A DNA stretch of 43,657 nt from CAZJLN01 sp964540765. GTDB lineage: Bacteria > Chloroflexota > Anaerolineae > Anaerolineales > Anaerolineaceae. Below the pieces are notes generated by a model that searched no databases, was not told the origin of the DNA, and saw nothing but the letters and a program-made list of their open reading frames with translations. Where the stretch lies: positions 1 through 43,657 of the forward strand of contig CAZINW010000018.1 in the NCBI GenBank assembly GCA_964540765.1, given 5' to 3'. Positions 1 to 8,655 of this stretch are shown one piece after another; position 1 is the first letter of the stretch; each line of letters begins with the position of its first letter. The position numbers and the translations under genes were made by a program.

Positions 1-40
1 AACGCTTCATCATCCATCCGATTTTTTGATCATACCAACG

Positions 41-70
41 ACAAAGTGCCCCGCAAGGGGTACAAAGGAG
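41..70. repeat. Dispersed palindromic repeat, copy A, carrying the SD of the next gene
   Basis: The core is a near-palindrome of the form GTGCCCCGCAAGGGGTAC flanked by ACAAA. The same core recurs, in either orientation, near 3507-3550, 3660-3697 and 8015-8090. In this copy the outer edge reads AAAGGAG and is the only plausible Shine-Dalgarno sequence for the lipoprotein start at 77. A short motif TTGATCATAC just before it (28-37) recurs beside the copy near 3730. Confidence 0.7.
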
Positions 71-76
71 CCGATC

Positions 77-2017
77 ATGATCTCTCGCAAACATTTCAGG
101 CAACAGACGGTTTTGAAGGCTTTGTCTGCTACGCTGGCTTTTCTACTCCTGATTCTTACGGGGTGCAAACCCTCTTCGGGGTTACAGGAGTCAAACCAAT
201 CCATGGTTAATATGCGGATTGGTAAAGGCGTGCCAACTTCTTTGGCTGTCTCACCTGATGGAAAATGGATGGCTGTCAGCACACCTTTTGGTGCCTACAT
301 GTATTCCACCAACACCTTTGAGGAATCCTGGTTTGTTCCTCTGGAGGAAAAAGCTTGGTTGGCGAGTTTCGATGGGCAGAGCGAACGCCTGGGGGTTACG
401 TCTGGTGGTGACATCCTAATTCTTGATGTCGCCAGCGGTGATCTGCTGGTCACATTGGAGAATGCTGGGGATTCATTTGCTTTTTCGCCAGATGGCATGC
501 GCATGGTAAGTGGTGGCGGTTGCCTGACGGTGACCGTTTGGGACACAAGCAGCGGAGTGGCTATGGAAGAATTGCAGGGAGGTCAGTGTTCTGAAGGGTA
601 TAGCGGCGTGCATGTCACCTGGACAGCGGATCAACGTATTTATGCAGCTTCGATGGGGACAGAAATTTTGGCATGGGATGCTGACACCTACGCTCCAATC
701 GAAGGCTTTTCAGCCGAAGGTGCCAAAGGTACCTGGGTCAGCGCTTTGCTCGCCGCTCCTTCTGGCAGTTTATTTGCCCAGTACGAAGCCATGATGGGGC
801 AGGTCGTAACAATCATCGATGGGCAACAAGATAAACAGGTCCAACTGCTCGATGATCAAGTCAATGGACCACTGACTGCATTGGCATGGGCTCCAGATGG
901 ACAGCACCTGGCAATGGGATATGGAATGGGCACTGGTCTCATCCAGGTTTGGAATGTCCTGACTGGGGAGGTTGATCAGAAACTGGAAGGATTTTATTAT
1001 ACGACTGGATTGGGCTGGTCTTCAGATGGAAAAATACTTTATGGGGCGCAAACTTTGGATGGACAGATCCATGCAATTGTATTGAGTACCGAACGTGTCT
1101 TGTGCAGTTTAAATGGGCACGCCCCTGCGGATACCTTTATGACCTGGACGCAGGACGGTTTAGCCTCGACGAATGGGGCAGTGCTCTCTAGATGGAATCC
1201 GGAGAATGGAGCCCTCAAGGGTCAGGAAATTATAGGTACTGCCCAGGAATGGGTAATCTCCTGGCCGCCCTCTGGACCAGGAACCTATTTATTTAACAGC
1301 CTTGGACAAACCCATCAGGTGGGGAGCTTAAGTTCAAAACAACCTCTCATCGGTGATACCAACCAATATCCATTCTCCACTGATTGGTCGTTTGATGGCA
1401 GCCGCCTGGCTGATCCCACCCATGTGTGGGACGCAAAGAGCGGTGCGCTGCTGGCAAGCTTGAATGACCCGGACCAGCGGCATCTGCCTGATCAAGTTGC
1501 CTGGTCGCCTGATGGCAGTCGTCTTGCCTCGGCTGATTCACTCAATATGCAGCCTCCGGTGATCTGGGACGCCCAAACCGGTCAGGTTCTGCTCCCGCTG
1601 CAAGCGGAGACAGGCGACCTGGATCCAATTTGGCTGGGCCTGGCATGGTCACCGGACGGTGAAAAACTGGCGGGGGTGGGTGCCATGATACCCTCCACTG
1701 GAGAGGATGAAGGCATGATTTTGGTCTGGGATGCCAAGACGGGCAAGCAGGAGCAACTGCTGACTGATGGCATGTACGCTTATCGCTTGAATGAAGTTGC
1801 CTGGTCGCCGGATGGTCAATATCTGGCTTCCAGCGTACTGAACAACGAAATTGTTGTATGGGATATGGTCAATTACACGCTCCTGGACAATTTGCAGGGA
1901 CACAGGGATGTTATTGACCATCTGGCATGGTCCAATGAAGGGGACCGTTTGGCTTCGGTTTCCCGCGATGGGACCATGCAGATCTGGGATTTATCGCAAT
2001 TTATTTCAGCGCATTGA
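77..2017 (+). CDS. WD40 beta-propeller lipoprotein
   Basis: Predicted exported lipoprotein of about 646 residues. The ATG at 77 is chosen over the upstream in-frame ATG at 26 because AAAGGAG lies 6 bases before it and because the protein then starts with a basic stretch, a hydrophobic segment and a lipobox (LTGC). The mature part contains about ten WD40-like blades, each marked by phrases such as WSPDG followed by a VWD or IWD end. WD40 propellers are scaffolds, so a binding or scaffolding role at the outer membrane face is inferred; no catalytic motif is visible. The gene stands alone, with an ECF sigma remnant 145 bases downstream on the same strand. The propeller assignment is secure; the biological role is unknown. 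Confidence 0.88.
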   Translation: MISRKHFRQQTVLKALSATLAFLLLILTGCKPSSGLQESNQSMVNMRIGKGVPTSLAVSPDGKWMAVSTPFGAYMYSTNTFEESWFVPLEEKAWLASFDGQSERLGVTSGGDILILDVASGDLLVTLENAGDSFAFSPDGMRMVSGGGCLTVTVWDTSSGVAMEELQGGQCSEGYSGVHVTWTADQRIYAASMGTEILAWDADTYAPIEGFSAEGAKGTWVSALLAAPSGSLFAQYEAMMGQVVTIIDGQQDKQVQLLDDQVNGPLTALAWAPDGQHLAMGYGMGTGLIQVWNVLTGEVDQKLEGFYYTTGLGWSSDGKILYGAQTLDGQIHAIVLSTERVLCSLNGHAPADTFMTWTQDGLASTNGAVLSRWNPENGALKGQEIIGTAQEWVISWPPSGPGTYLFNSLGQTHQVGSLSSKQPLIGDTNQYPFSTDWSFDGSRLADPTHVWDAKSGALLASLNDPDQRHLPDQVAWSPDGSRLASADSLNMQPPVIWDAQTGQVLLPLQAETGDLDPIWLGLAWSPDGEKLAGVGAMIPSTGEDEGMILVWDAKTGKQEQLLTDGMYAYRLNEVAWSPDGQYLASSVLNNEIVVWDMVNYTLLDNLQGHRDVIDHLAWSNEGDRLASVSRDGTMQIWDLSQFISAH

Positions 2018-2161
2018 CAAGCTTACGCCCCAAAATGTTGAAATAAACTGAACAATTCTCCTAACCCGAGTGTTACTTTTCGCGTTTATTTTCGATATAA
2101 GTATAAGATGTATACCATAAAGATCGAAAATGCTATCACCTATAAGGAAAAGGAGATTCTT

Positions 2162-2515
2162 TTGAATGAAAATATCAGTTATCAAGACGAGCCTGCCCTT
2201 ATAGAAGCTGCACGAAGTGATTCTGATGCCTTTTCGATCCTTTACCAGAGGTATCTCACGCCAGTCTACCGCTATCTGCTGCGTCGATTGAACAGTGTTC
2301 ACGATGCCGAAGACCTTACTACGGTCGTTTTTACGGAGGTTCTTGAGGGTTTGGTCTCCCATCGGTATCGCGAAGGGGGTTGTTTTGCGGCCTGGATATT
2401 TACCATTGCCCGGCGGCGCCTGACCGATTTCTACCGACAACAACCCGAGGCGCGAGCAGCTTGTGCTGACATTGGTGCCTTTCCCGCCTTCAGACACACT
2501 AACCATAGTCACTGA
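2162..2515 (+). pseudogene. Truncated ECF-type RNA polymerase sigma factor
   Basis: Residues after the likely TTG start at 2162 (AGGAG at 2151-2155, 6 bases upstream) match sigma-70 region 2 of extracytoplasmic-function sigma factors: DAFSILYQRYLTPVYRYLLR, then DAEDLT, then a WIFTIARRRLTDFYR block. After about residue 100 the homology stops and the frame runs 17 codons or so into unrelated sequence before the stop at 2515. Sigma region 4, which reads the -35 element, is absent, so the product could not act as a normal sigma factor. An upstream in-frame ATG at 2108 has no SD. The 3' end overlaps the next reading frame, which looks like the surviving C-terminal part of a neighbouring gene. A deletion joining the two is inferred. 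Confidence 0.8.
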
Positions 2516-3659
2516 TGTATCAACTGATATGACTGGCTTTACATTCGACCCTGGATTGAAACCTGAAGTTGGAAAGACGTGGGTCTTAAATCAGTCACTC
2601 TCCCATGACGATTTCAAATTGAATGTGATCAACGCTACTTTGACTGATGACCAAAGAATTGCCTTCGAAGTTGAACCAGTTTCACCTGTCAATGGTGTGA
2701 GCTTCTCTTCTTCCGATCCGATGGTGACTGGCTCTTCAGGTGGAATTTCCTTTAATGGTGGGAATGTGACTCCTGAGTTGACTTTTTCAGGGATTCCAGA
2801 CCATCCAATTGAAATTATTTTGAGGTTCATTGATTATGAGATAAAAGGCTCATGGGCCATCCACTGGCAACCCCCTTCAGCGCCAGATGCGACCACAAAT
2901 GTTCCCACCCAAACAATAACGCCCCCACTGGTGCATTTGCCCACTCCGACCCTGGCTTATTCCAATCCGACACTGCTCGAGGTGCAACAATTGTCACAGA
3001 AATTCGATTCAATTTTCCAACAAGGGCCTGGATGGGTACATGTCATCGAGGAAACCATCATGGAACCAGCGGCTGGAAGGAACCTTGCGTTTTCTTATTA
3101 CAAAACTGAGAAATGGTCTGAGGTGGATCAAGATGGCTACATTACTCAGTCAGTCACGTTGGACTATGATGATAAGGGAAGCATCATTCAACAAGTCGGT
3201 CAGGTCGGGGATTATGCAGTCAATTTCACTTCTGGGTTTTCAGGCTTCGGTAATGGCGTTTCCTCCCAATTCTCATTGGATTTATTGACCCGAACTTTGA
3301 GCGGTGCCATCGAAAGTGGCTCTGATGTCGTCCGGAAGGAAGTGCTCTGTGATGATGGAAGGCCCTGCTTGATGATCTCGATACTTGACAAATTCGATGA
3401 GCCGGCAAAAAATCCCGGTGAAACACAGGCGTTGGCAGGTTTTGGCTATTATGTCTGGATCGATCGTGCCACTGGGCAACAGGTAAAATGGCAAAGGTCC
3501 GACTTCTTTGTACCCCCTGCGGGGCACTTTGTACCCTCAGGGCACTTTGAGGATGGCAGCGAAAAAGTAAATTCCACTACCAATTCCATCCTGGTTGAAA
3601 AGGTGGATTCAGCGCCTCAAAAAATTATGAATATTTTGGAAAGAGTGGTCATTCCGTAA
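2463..3659 (+). pseudogene. C-terminal part of an extracytoplasmic (anti-sigma-like) protein
   Basis: This frame of up to 398 codons lacks any signal peptide, membrane segment or convincing SD, and begins inside the end of the sigma remnant. Its start reads as a beta-rich extracellular domain already under way (DTLTIVTDVSTDMTGFTF), followed by a Pro/Thr linker (PTQTITPPLVHLPTPT, about residues 148-163) and a second beta-rich domain. ECF sigma genes are usually followed by a membrane anti-sigma gene with such an external C-terminal part, so loss of the anti-sigma N-terminus is the simplest reading. Near the C-terminus a palindromic repeat has been inserted in frame and adds the segment FVPPAGHFVPSGHF. 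The precise family is not recognised. Confidence 0.6.
3507..3550. repeat. Dispersed palindromic repeat, copy B (two units, inside a reading frame)
   Basis: Two tandem units of the form TTTGTACCC..GGGCAC lie inside the reading frame of the preceding remnant and are translated without a frame break as FVPPAGH and FVPSGHF. The first unit is the inverse complement of copy A at 41-70. Confidence 0.7.
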
Positions 3660-4514
3660 AGTACCCCGCAGGGGTAAAGTACCCCGCGGGGGTGTATCCC
3701 CCCAAATGCAGTGAGGGAGACACCCCCTTGATCATACTAGTGACAACATTTTTACACCTTCTTCAAGGTGAAGCGGATGATTCTCGCGCGGCAGCTTGCT
3801 GCCGCAGCGCCCCAGCGCATAGCGCATGTGGTGCTTGATATCGTAGCCTGCGAGGATTTGATGGGCAAGATCGCAAACCTTACAAAGAATGCAACAAAAT
3901 AACACACCTCCCCTATTGTTAATGCCACTTTGGCCGCCAAAACGGTGGATGCTTGTGACATATTGCATTATTCCTCTGCTTGTGCTATTCTTTACTGCAA
4001 CAATAGAACACGTGTTCGTTAATGTCTAAATTTTTTATGGAAATGGAGGATTGTAACTCACAGTAAAAGGTAGATATGAAGCACATCAACAAGGCGTTGG
4101 AACAAGTGGCCAGCAGCCCGATTAAAGATGTGTTAATCATTCTTCTTAATTGTGTGAAACCTATGTTGTGGTGCCCATTTAATGCGAGGATATCAGTGGT
4201 TATAGCTATTTATGCTTCTCTGGTTGTGTTTGATGATCCTGGACTATCACGAGATTCCCAGGGTTAAAGCATTAAGATTAACCATGGTATTGGGTTTAAA
4301 TCTTTTGCTGGTTTTGGTTTATTTATGCCTGATTGATCACCACGAGAAGGCTATGATGTCTGACAATGTGACAATGCCTTTGATTTGCTGGCGAGACGGC
4401 ATTTAAGATTAAAACCAAGGGAAGCAAAAAATGTTGTGTGGTGATAGCAGAACATTTGATCAACCCACAAAATTATTAGGCTAGAAATTTAGGTAATTAA
4501 ATTGAACTAACAGG
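3660..4514. other. Gene-poor stretch with repeat copy C
   Basis: The stretch opens directly after a stop codon with two GTACCCCGC-type repeat units (3660-3697) followed by TTGATCATAC (3728-3737), the motif also found beside copy A. A minus-strand frame at 3732-3968 and plus-strand frames at 4076-4267 and 4212-4406 exist; none has a good SD or a recognisable domain. The last one encodes a hydrophobic segment and could be debris of a membrane protein. I see no gene I can support here. Confidence 0.5.
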
Positions 4515-5441
4515 TTAAGATATATCAAAAATCTCGTTCAAAATTTTATCTAAATTTTCTACCAAATTACCTTCGATATCTTTATGTGGAATATCTAAGT
4601 GATTTAAAACGACACCAAACCTTTTATATCCATCCTTTTGCCTTAATTCTACCCACTCTATTCTATTATCATTGAACTGAGTTTTATTCTTTTGTGATAA
4701 AGTATCAGCAACGAAAATATGGGTATTTCTTGCGTATGCAGCATCAGCACTTTCAGGATTGCCCTTACCCATAAGTTTTACTTCACATTTGTAAAAAGTA
4801 CCTGAACCATTGTTAATATTGAAGTCTATTTGTCGTGTTATTTCGATATTGCGATAGAATTTTCCGTCAGGGTTCAATAAGTAATATTGTTCAGGCACAT
4901 CAAATAATTTACATAAAGAAATCATTAGTGGTCGTTCAACTCGTTTACCTGCTGTAGCCCAGAGTCCTCCTCTAAGCTCTGCTCTCTTGACTGCAAGAGC
5001 ATTTATTACGAGTAGACTCTCATTTAACGTTAAATCCACGCTTAGTTTCTTAAATTTTATTGTCAATGTTAAATCTAATTCTTTTTCTTCCTCAATTAGC
5101 TTGTCAATAGCAGCTGATAGATGTTCATAGTTTTCTAATGAGGCATCTAAAACAACTTGTTGGCTAGAACTTCCTTTCATGTTTTGAATGGTTTTTTTGT
5201 TAATTCCTGCATTGATTGCTCTGTCCTTAATATCTATCGAAGGATTATCAATAAAGTTCATTTTATACCAATCAAGATTAAGATCTTTGTCCTTAAGCTT
5301 TGCATCTACAATTTTCTTAAAAAAATCTATTGAATACTGTAAAAAATCAGCATTAATTAATGTAATGACCTCAATTCGGTAATCCTCACTCAAAATCAAT
5401 TTTTTCGTAATATTTTTTATTACTTCTACAGAAATACTCAT
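4515..5441 (-). CDS. Type II restriction endonuclease, PD-(D/E)XK type
   Basis: A 308-residue protein encoded directly after a DNA methyltransferase, with an ATGA start-stop overlap (5438-5441) and a strong GAGGAGG ribosome site 8 bases upstream. A plausible PD-(D/E)XK nuclease core is D206 (RQIDFNI), then E220-V-K222 in YKCEVKLMGKGNP, spaced as in this fold. The phrase KLMGKGNPESADAAYARN resembles what I remember of CfrBI-like restriction enzymes, but that family assignment is tentative and no recognition site is claimed. The inferred role is cleavage of unmodified DNA at the site protected by the partner methylase. The region is clearly more AT-rich than its surroundings, which suggests horizontal acquisition. 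Confidence 0.75.
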   Translation of the reverse strand: MSISVEVIKNITKKLILSEDYRIEVITLINADFLQYSIDFFKKIVDAKLKDKDLNLDWYKMNFIDNPSIDIKDRAINAGINKKTIQNMKGSSSQQVVLDASLENYEHLSAAIDKLIEEEKELDLTLTIKFKKLSVDLTLNESLLVINALAVKRAELRGGLWATAGKRVERPLMISLCKLFDVPEQYYLLNPDGKFYRNIEITRQIDFNINNGSGTFYKCEVKLMGKGNPESADAAYARNTHIFVADTLSQKNKTQFNDNRIEWVELRQKDGYKRFGVVLNHLDIPHKDIEGNLVENLDKILNEIFDIS

Positions 5442-6832
5442 TTAGACATCCTCCTCTTAAACTCATCGGTGTTCAAATAAAAAAACCCTTGTTTACGGTT
5501 CTTATTATGTAATGAAATATTTTCAAAATCATTTTTCATTGTATTGAAATATGTTTCGTCAATCTCCGTTAAGAAAAAATTCCTATTCAGTTTATATGCT
5601 GATTTTCCTAAAGTACCACTGCCAGCAAACGGATCAAAAATTAAATCTCCTATCATCGAATAGAATTTAATTACTCTATCACAAACTTCCATAGGAAACA
5701 CTGCACTATGCACTTTATCAAATGTAGGATCAATTCTCCATACATTGGTTGTTTCATAATCACCGGTGACCTTACTACTGTTTACTATTTCATTGTCATA
5801 TTGATGAATATTCCAATCTATCAATTTTCCAGTATTTTTTCTATAGACCATTAACATTTCAGTGACGGCGTTAGGTTTATAAGCTAATGGTTTTCTATGT
5901 TGTAAAAATCCTGCATTACGATTCTTTACACTTGCCTCCGGTTTAACCCAAACAATATCATCGATAAATTCCCACCCCATTTTCATGAGATAGCCATGAA
6001 TGTCATATGGAATTGGATATCTTTTGCTAGAGTGGCTACGGCTTATTCTTGGAATTATTATTGGTGATGTGTTAAGAATAAAAAAATGGCCTTCTTTAGT
6101 TATTCTATAAACCTCAGTAAATACAGCATTTAGAAAGTTTAGATATTCTTCATAACACGTATATATTGAATAATCTCTTGCATTATAGTAAGGTGGTGAT
6201 GTGAACGTCAGATGTATGGAATTATCAGGTACATATCTTACGCACTCTAACACATCGCCCAATACGATAACATTCTTGAGCAATGGATTACATAGAGGGT
6301 GATCTTTATCTTTCGAAAAATCTTTATTTCCTGTTTCTTCATTAATAAAGCCGCGTATCATCTCGTTAGGATGATCTTTTAATTTTAGTAATTCGTGTTT
6401 GACATCTTGCCTATTTTTAAATACTACTAATCCCCTAATAGCTTGTACAACAACCTTGGGATCATGGTCATTCAGCAATTTTATTAGATAAGATATAGAA
6501 GTTTCATTACGAAGTCTGCCAATGCCTGAAACCGCTTCTCTGCGAACCATAGATGAATCATCATTAACGGCCAGGTAATAAAATGAATCTAATAGGGATT
6601 TATCGCTTAATTTTGCCAAATTCTTAACTGCCAAGTATCTGATTTGATCGTTTTGATCTGTAAGCAAATCAAGAAGTGGCTTTTTATCAAAAGAATTATT
6701 TAATCGACCAATTTTTTTTAAAAGGAAAATTCTTTTTCCGTTATTACTTTCATTTTTCAGAAAATTAGATAATTTTTCTGGATTCTTTTTTACTTCAATG
6801 ATGAAATTATCATCTATGTAGTAATTTGACAT
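5438..6832 (-). CDS. DNA methyltransferase (beta class) with N-terminal HEAT repeats
   Basis: Residues about 180-464 form an S-adenosylmethionine-dependent DNA methyltransferase. The catalytic motif IV is TSPPY (211-215), typical of N4-cytosine and some N6-adenine enzymes, and the cofactor-binding motif I is DPFAGSGTLG (from residue 400). Catalytic motif before cofactor motif is the beta-class order. Residues about 40-165 contain several degenerate helical HEAT-like repeats (for example DQIRYLAVKNLAKLSD and SMVRREAVSGIGRLRNE), an uncommon addition. The start is supported by AAAGGAT 8 bases upstream. It is co-transcribed with, and ahead of, the endonuclease gene, the usual safe order for a restriction-modification pair. 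Methylation type and target cannot be read from the sequence. Confidence 0.88.
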   Translation of the reverse strand: MSNYYIDDNFIIEVKKNPEKLSNFLKNESNNGKRIFLLKKIGRLNNSFDKKPLLDLLTDQNDQIRYLAVKNLAKLSDKSLLDSFYYLAVNDDSSMVRREAVSGIGRLRNETSISYLIKLLNDHDPKVVVQAIRGLVVFKNRQDVKHELLKLKDHPNEMIRGFINEETGNKDFSKDKDHPLCNPLLKNVIVLGDVLECVRYVPDNSIHLTFTSPPYYNARDYSIYTCYEEYLNFLNAVFTEVYRITKEGHFFILNTSPIIIPRISRSHSSKRYPIPYDIHGYLMKMGWEFIDDIVWVKPEASVKNRNAGFLQHRKPLAYKPNAVTEMLMVYRKNTGKLIDWNIHQYDNEIVNSSKVTGDYETTNVWRIDPTFDKVHSAVFPMEVCDRVIKFYSMIGDLIFDPFAGSGTLGKSAYKLNRNFFLTEIDETYFNTMKNDFENISLHNKNRKQGFFYLNTDEFKRRMSK

Positions 6833-7380
6833 TAATTATCCTTTTAATATTTTTAGTATACTCATCCTCTTATTTATTACTGTTGATATTGGTCATTTGT
6901 TCTATTATATGCGTATTCCGATGACATCGTCCAGTGAAACAGAACTGGTTAGAAGATTATAAATCAATTGGTCGACATGGCAATAGAAGAACGCAATCGT
7001 CTTTGAGATTCACCCAATAATTGTAGATAATAATTGTAGCCGATCAAGAATGGCGTCAGCCAGAGTGGGGATTCGCTCAAACCAGACATCAACTGGGACT
7101 TGGGTAATGACTATAGTGGACGAATGTCCTAACGATCATCAAGGATATCAAGAAGATCATGGGATTGAACCAGGGACAAGGCACCCCAGAAGGAAGACCG
7201 GGAACAGGGACCGGGGACGCAAAGTGAAGGACGCAGGTCACCGCCATCGACATTGTGCCCTCTGGGTACCGTGTACCCTGGGAGTGCGTCCGTGGGATTG
7301 GAGTTGGGGCTGCCTTCTTTCGCTCTGCGTGCCTTCGGCACACCAGAGCCTGATCCGTCCTAAAACCCTGGCTTTTAGCT
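6833..7380. other. Intergenic stretch with low-complexity repeat debris
   Basis: No supported gene. The left part is AT-rich and probably holds the promoter of the restriction-modification pair. The right part is richer in G+C and holds short repeats: a GTGCCCTCTGGGTACC unit near 7253-7285 resembling the dispersed palindrome, and CGCTCTGCGTGCCTTCGGCA at 7321-7340, a motif that recurs in the next gene and in the cobalamin-binding gene. A plus-strand frame at 7050-7424 has no SD, no domain, and its end is made of these repeats. Confidence 0.5.
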
Positions 7381-7938
7381 TTAAGCTGTTCTTCCCCCCT
7401 CGCTCTGTGTCCCTTTGGGATTGAGTGTGTCCTGGGGGGCTTTCAACGCCTCCATCTTGCCTTCGGCAGCCAGGCGTGCCTGCCCCGGCCAGGTGGCGGT
7501 TTCCACCAGGCGGATGCCTGAAGTGGTGAGGATCTCCCTGATCTTGAGAGAGTCCAGTTCGGCAAGCTGGGCGAAGGTATTGACGCCGGATCCCTGCAAA
7601 ATGGCATTGATCTTCGGGCCGATGCCTTCGATCAGCGTCAGGTCATCGTGCAGCGCAGGCGCTGGTTTAGGCGCTTCCACGGCCTCTTCAGTCATCTGGA
7701 TGGGCTCAGCTTCGACGACGGGCTGGGGCACTTCCGCCACCTTTTCTGCCATTTTGAAGGGCGCAGCCGGAGCAGCGGGGACTTTCACTTCTGTTTTCTT
7801 GTTCAGACGGTAGAGCAGCCAGAAGACGATGAACAGGGCAAGGATGATCAGCAGCCATGCCCACCCGGGCAGGAAGCGTGAGCCTTCCTGCTGTTGCGCG
7901 AAATCTTCCAGTAGGGATAAAGCATTGTTGTGGATCAC
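7381..7938 (-). CDS. Membrane-anchored protein with helix-hairpin-helix-like domain
   Basis: 185 residues with a GTG start preceded by GGAGGTG 6 bases upstream. One N-terminal membrane segment (about residues 23-45, GWAWLLIILALFIVFWLLYR) is followed by an Ala/Pro/Glu-rich linker and then a helix-hairpin-helix-like domain beginning LTLIEGIGPKINAILQGSG and continuing TFAQLAEL. This GIGPKI domain is common in bacterial proteins of unknown function and is related to nucleic-acid-binding folds. The C-terminal tail (KGTQSEGGRTA) is encoded by a dispersed repeat (7401-7420) that also lies in an unrelated gene near 11450. It is flanked by repeat debris on both sides. Fold assignment is good; function is unknown. 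Confidence 0.82.
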   Translation of the reverse strand: MIHNNALSLLEDFAQQQEGSRFLPGWAWLLIILALFIVFWLLYRLNKKTEVKVPAAPAAPFKMAEKVAEVPQPVVEAEPIQMTEEAVEAPKPAPALHDDLTLIEGIGPKINAILQGSGVNTFAQLAELDSLKIREILTTSGIRLVETATWPGQARLAAEGKMEALKAPQDTLNPKGTQSEGGRTA

Positions 7939-8014
7939 AATTCACCTCCAATAATGAAACCGGGTTCGTTAGATTAATTATAGCCCGGTTGCTTCGCATA
8001 TATCGCGCCAAGAC

Positions 8015-8090
8015 CGCAAAGTGCCCTGAGGGTACAAAGAATACAATCCCACGGAGGCGCACGTACCCCGCATGGGGCACAAGGAAGCCA
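8015..8090. repeat. Dispersed palindromic repeat, copy E (two units)
   Basis: Two units, GTGCCCTGAGGGTAC (8020-8034) and GTACCCCGCATGGGGCAC (8063-8080), separated by about 28 bases. The second ends in ACAAGGAAGCC, similar to the ACAAAGGAGCC edge of copy A. The stump of a transposase gene begins immediately to the right, so the repeat marks a rearrangement boundary. Confidence 0.65.
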
Positions 8091-8092
8091 AG

Positions 8093-8356
8093 TATGATAT
8101 GGCGGTTGGACATCTTCTACTAAAATCGTTTTGGGCAAATGAGGCCGTGTTTCAGATGATGATGCTTGCATACAATCTGTTTTTACTGTTCAAATTTGAT
8201 TCTTTAAGCATTTCAGAATACAGACAGCAAATCAAGACATTCCGGTTAAAGTATGTTTTTCTTGCTGGGAAGATCATCAGAACAGCAAGATATGTGGTTA
8301 TGAAACTATCAGCAAAATATCCGTATAAAGATGTGTACGAAAAAAGCTTGTCTTAA
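8093..8356 (+). pseudogene. Remnant of an IS1380-like transposase (C-terminus only)
   Basis: The frame encodes about 87 residues that resemble the extreme C-terminus of DDE transposases of the IS1380/group-1 type: a helix ending FWANEAVFQMMMLAYNLF followed by a basic stretch with KTFRLKYVFLAGKIIRTARY. In the full-length family this segment follows the catalytic domain, all of which is missing. The remnant starts right at a dispersed palindromic repeat and has no start codon of its own with an SD. Terminal inverted repeats were not found, so the element is dead. Confidence 0.7.
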
Positions 8357-8655
8357 TAATGTGTAACCAAATATTCCTATGTTGGCTTCAGTGTGTTTGA
8401 CAGGGTCTGTTTACCATACCCAATATTCTGCCTCACAAGAATTATTAGTAAAATTCAAGGCAATGTGGTGACGAAAATGGTACAATATAGAAAATATTTC
8501 CAAATTTCTTCGCCGGATGAAGGTAGATGGAGGTGCTTGTATTTTGAGGTGGTATTCAGGTGGAATATTCTTCCAAAATACTTCGCCAGTTGAAAAAAAT
8601 GAAGATTATTTTATGTTGACGTGGAATTCAGGAATTAATTGGGTTTGGTGCGGAA
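8357..8655. other. AT-rich spacer
   Basis: Between the transposase stump and the next gene I see no supported gene. A 66-codon frame at 8393-8593 lacks an SD. Short repeats such as TTCGCC and CCAAAATACTTCGCC suggest decayed duplications. A TTGACG hexamer at 8616-8621 has no convincing -10 partner. Confidence 0.4.

Noticed and set aside
3732..3968. Minus-strand frame with CILCKVCDLAHQILAGYD
   Set aside because: The paired cysteines looked zinc-finger-like, but there is no SD, no family match I can name, and the end is repeat sequence.
7050..7424. 124-codon plus-strand frame
   Set aside because: It has no SD and no domain, and its second half is translated repeat debris opposite another gene's tail.
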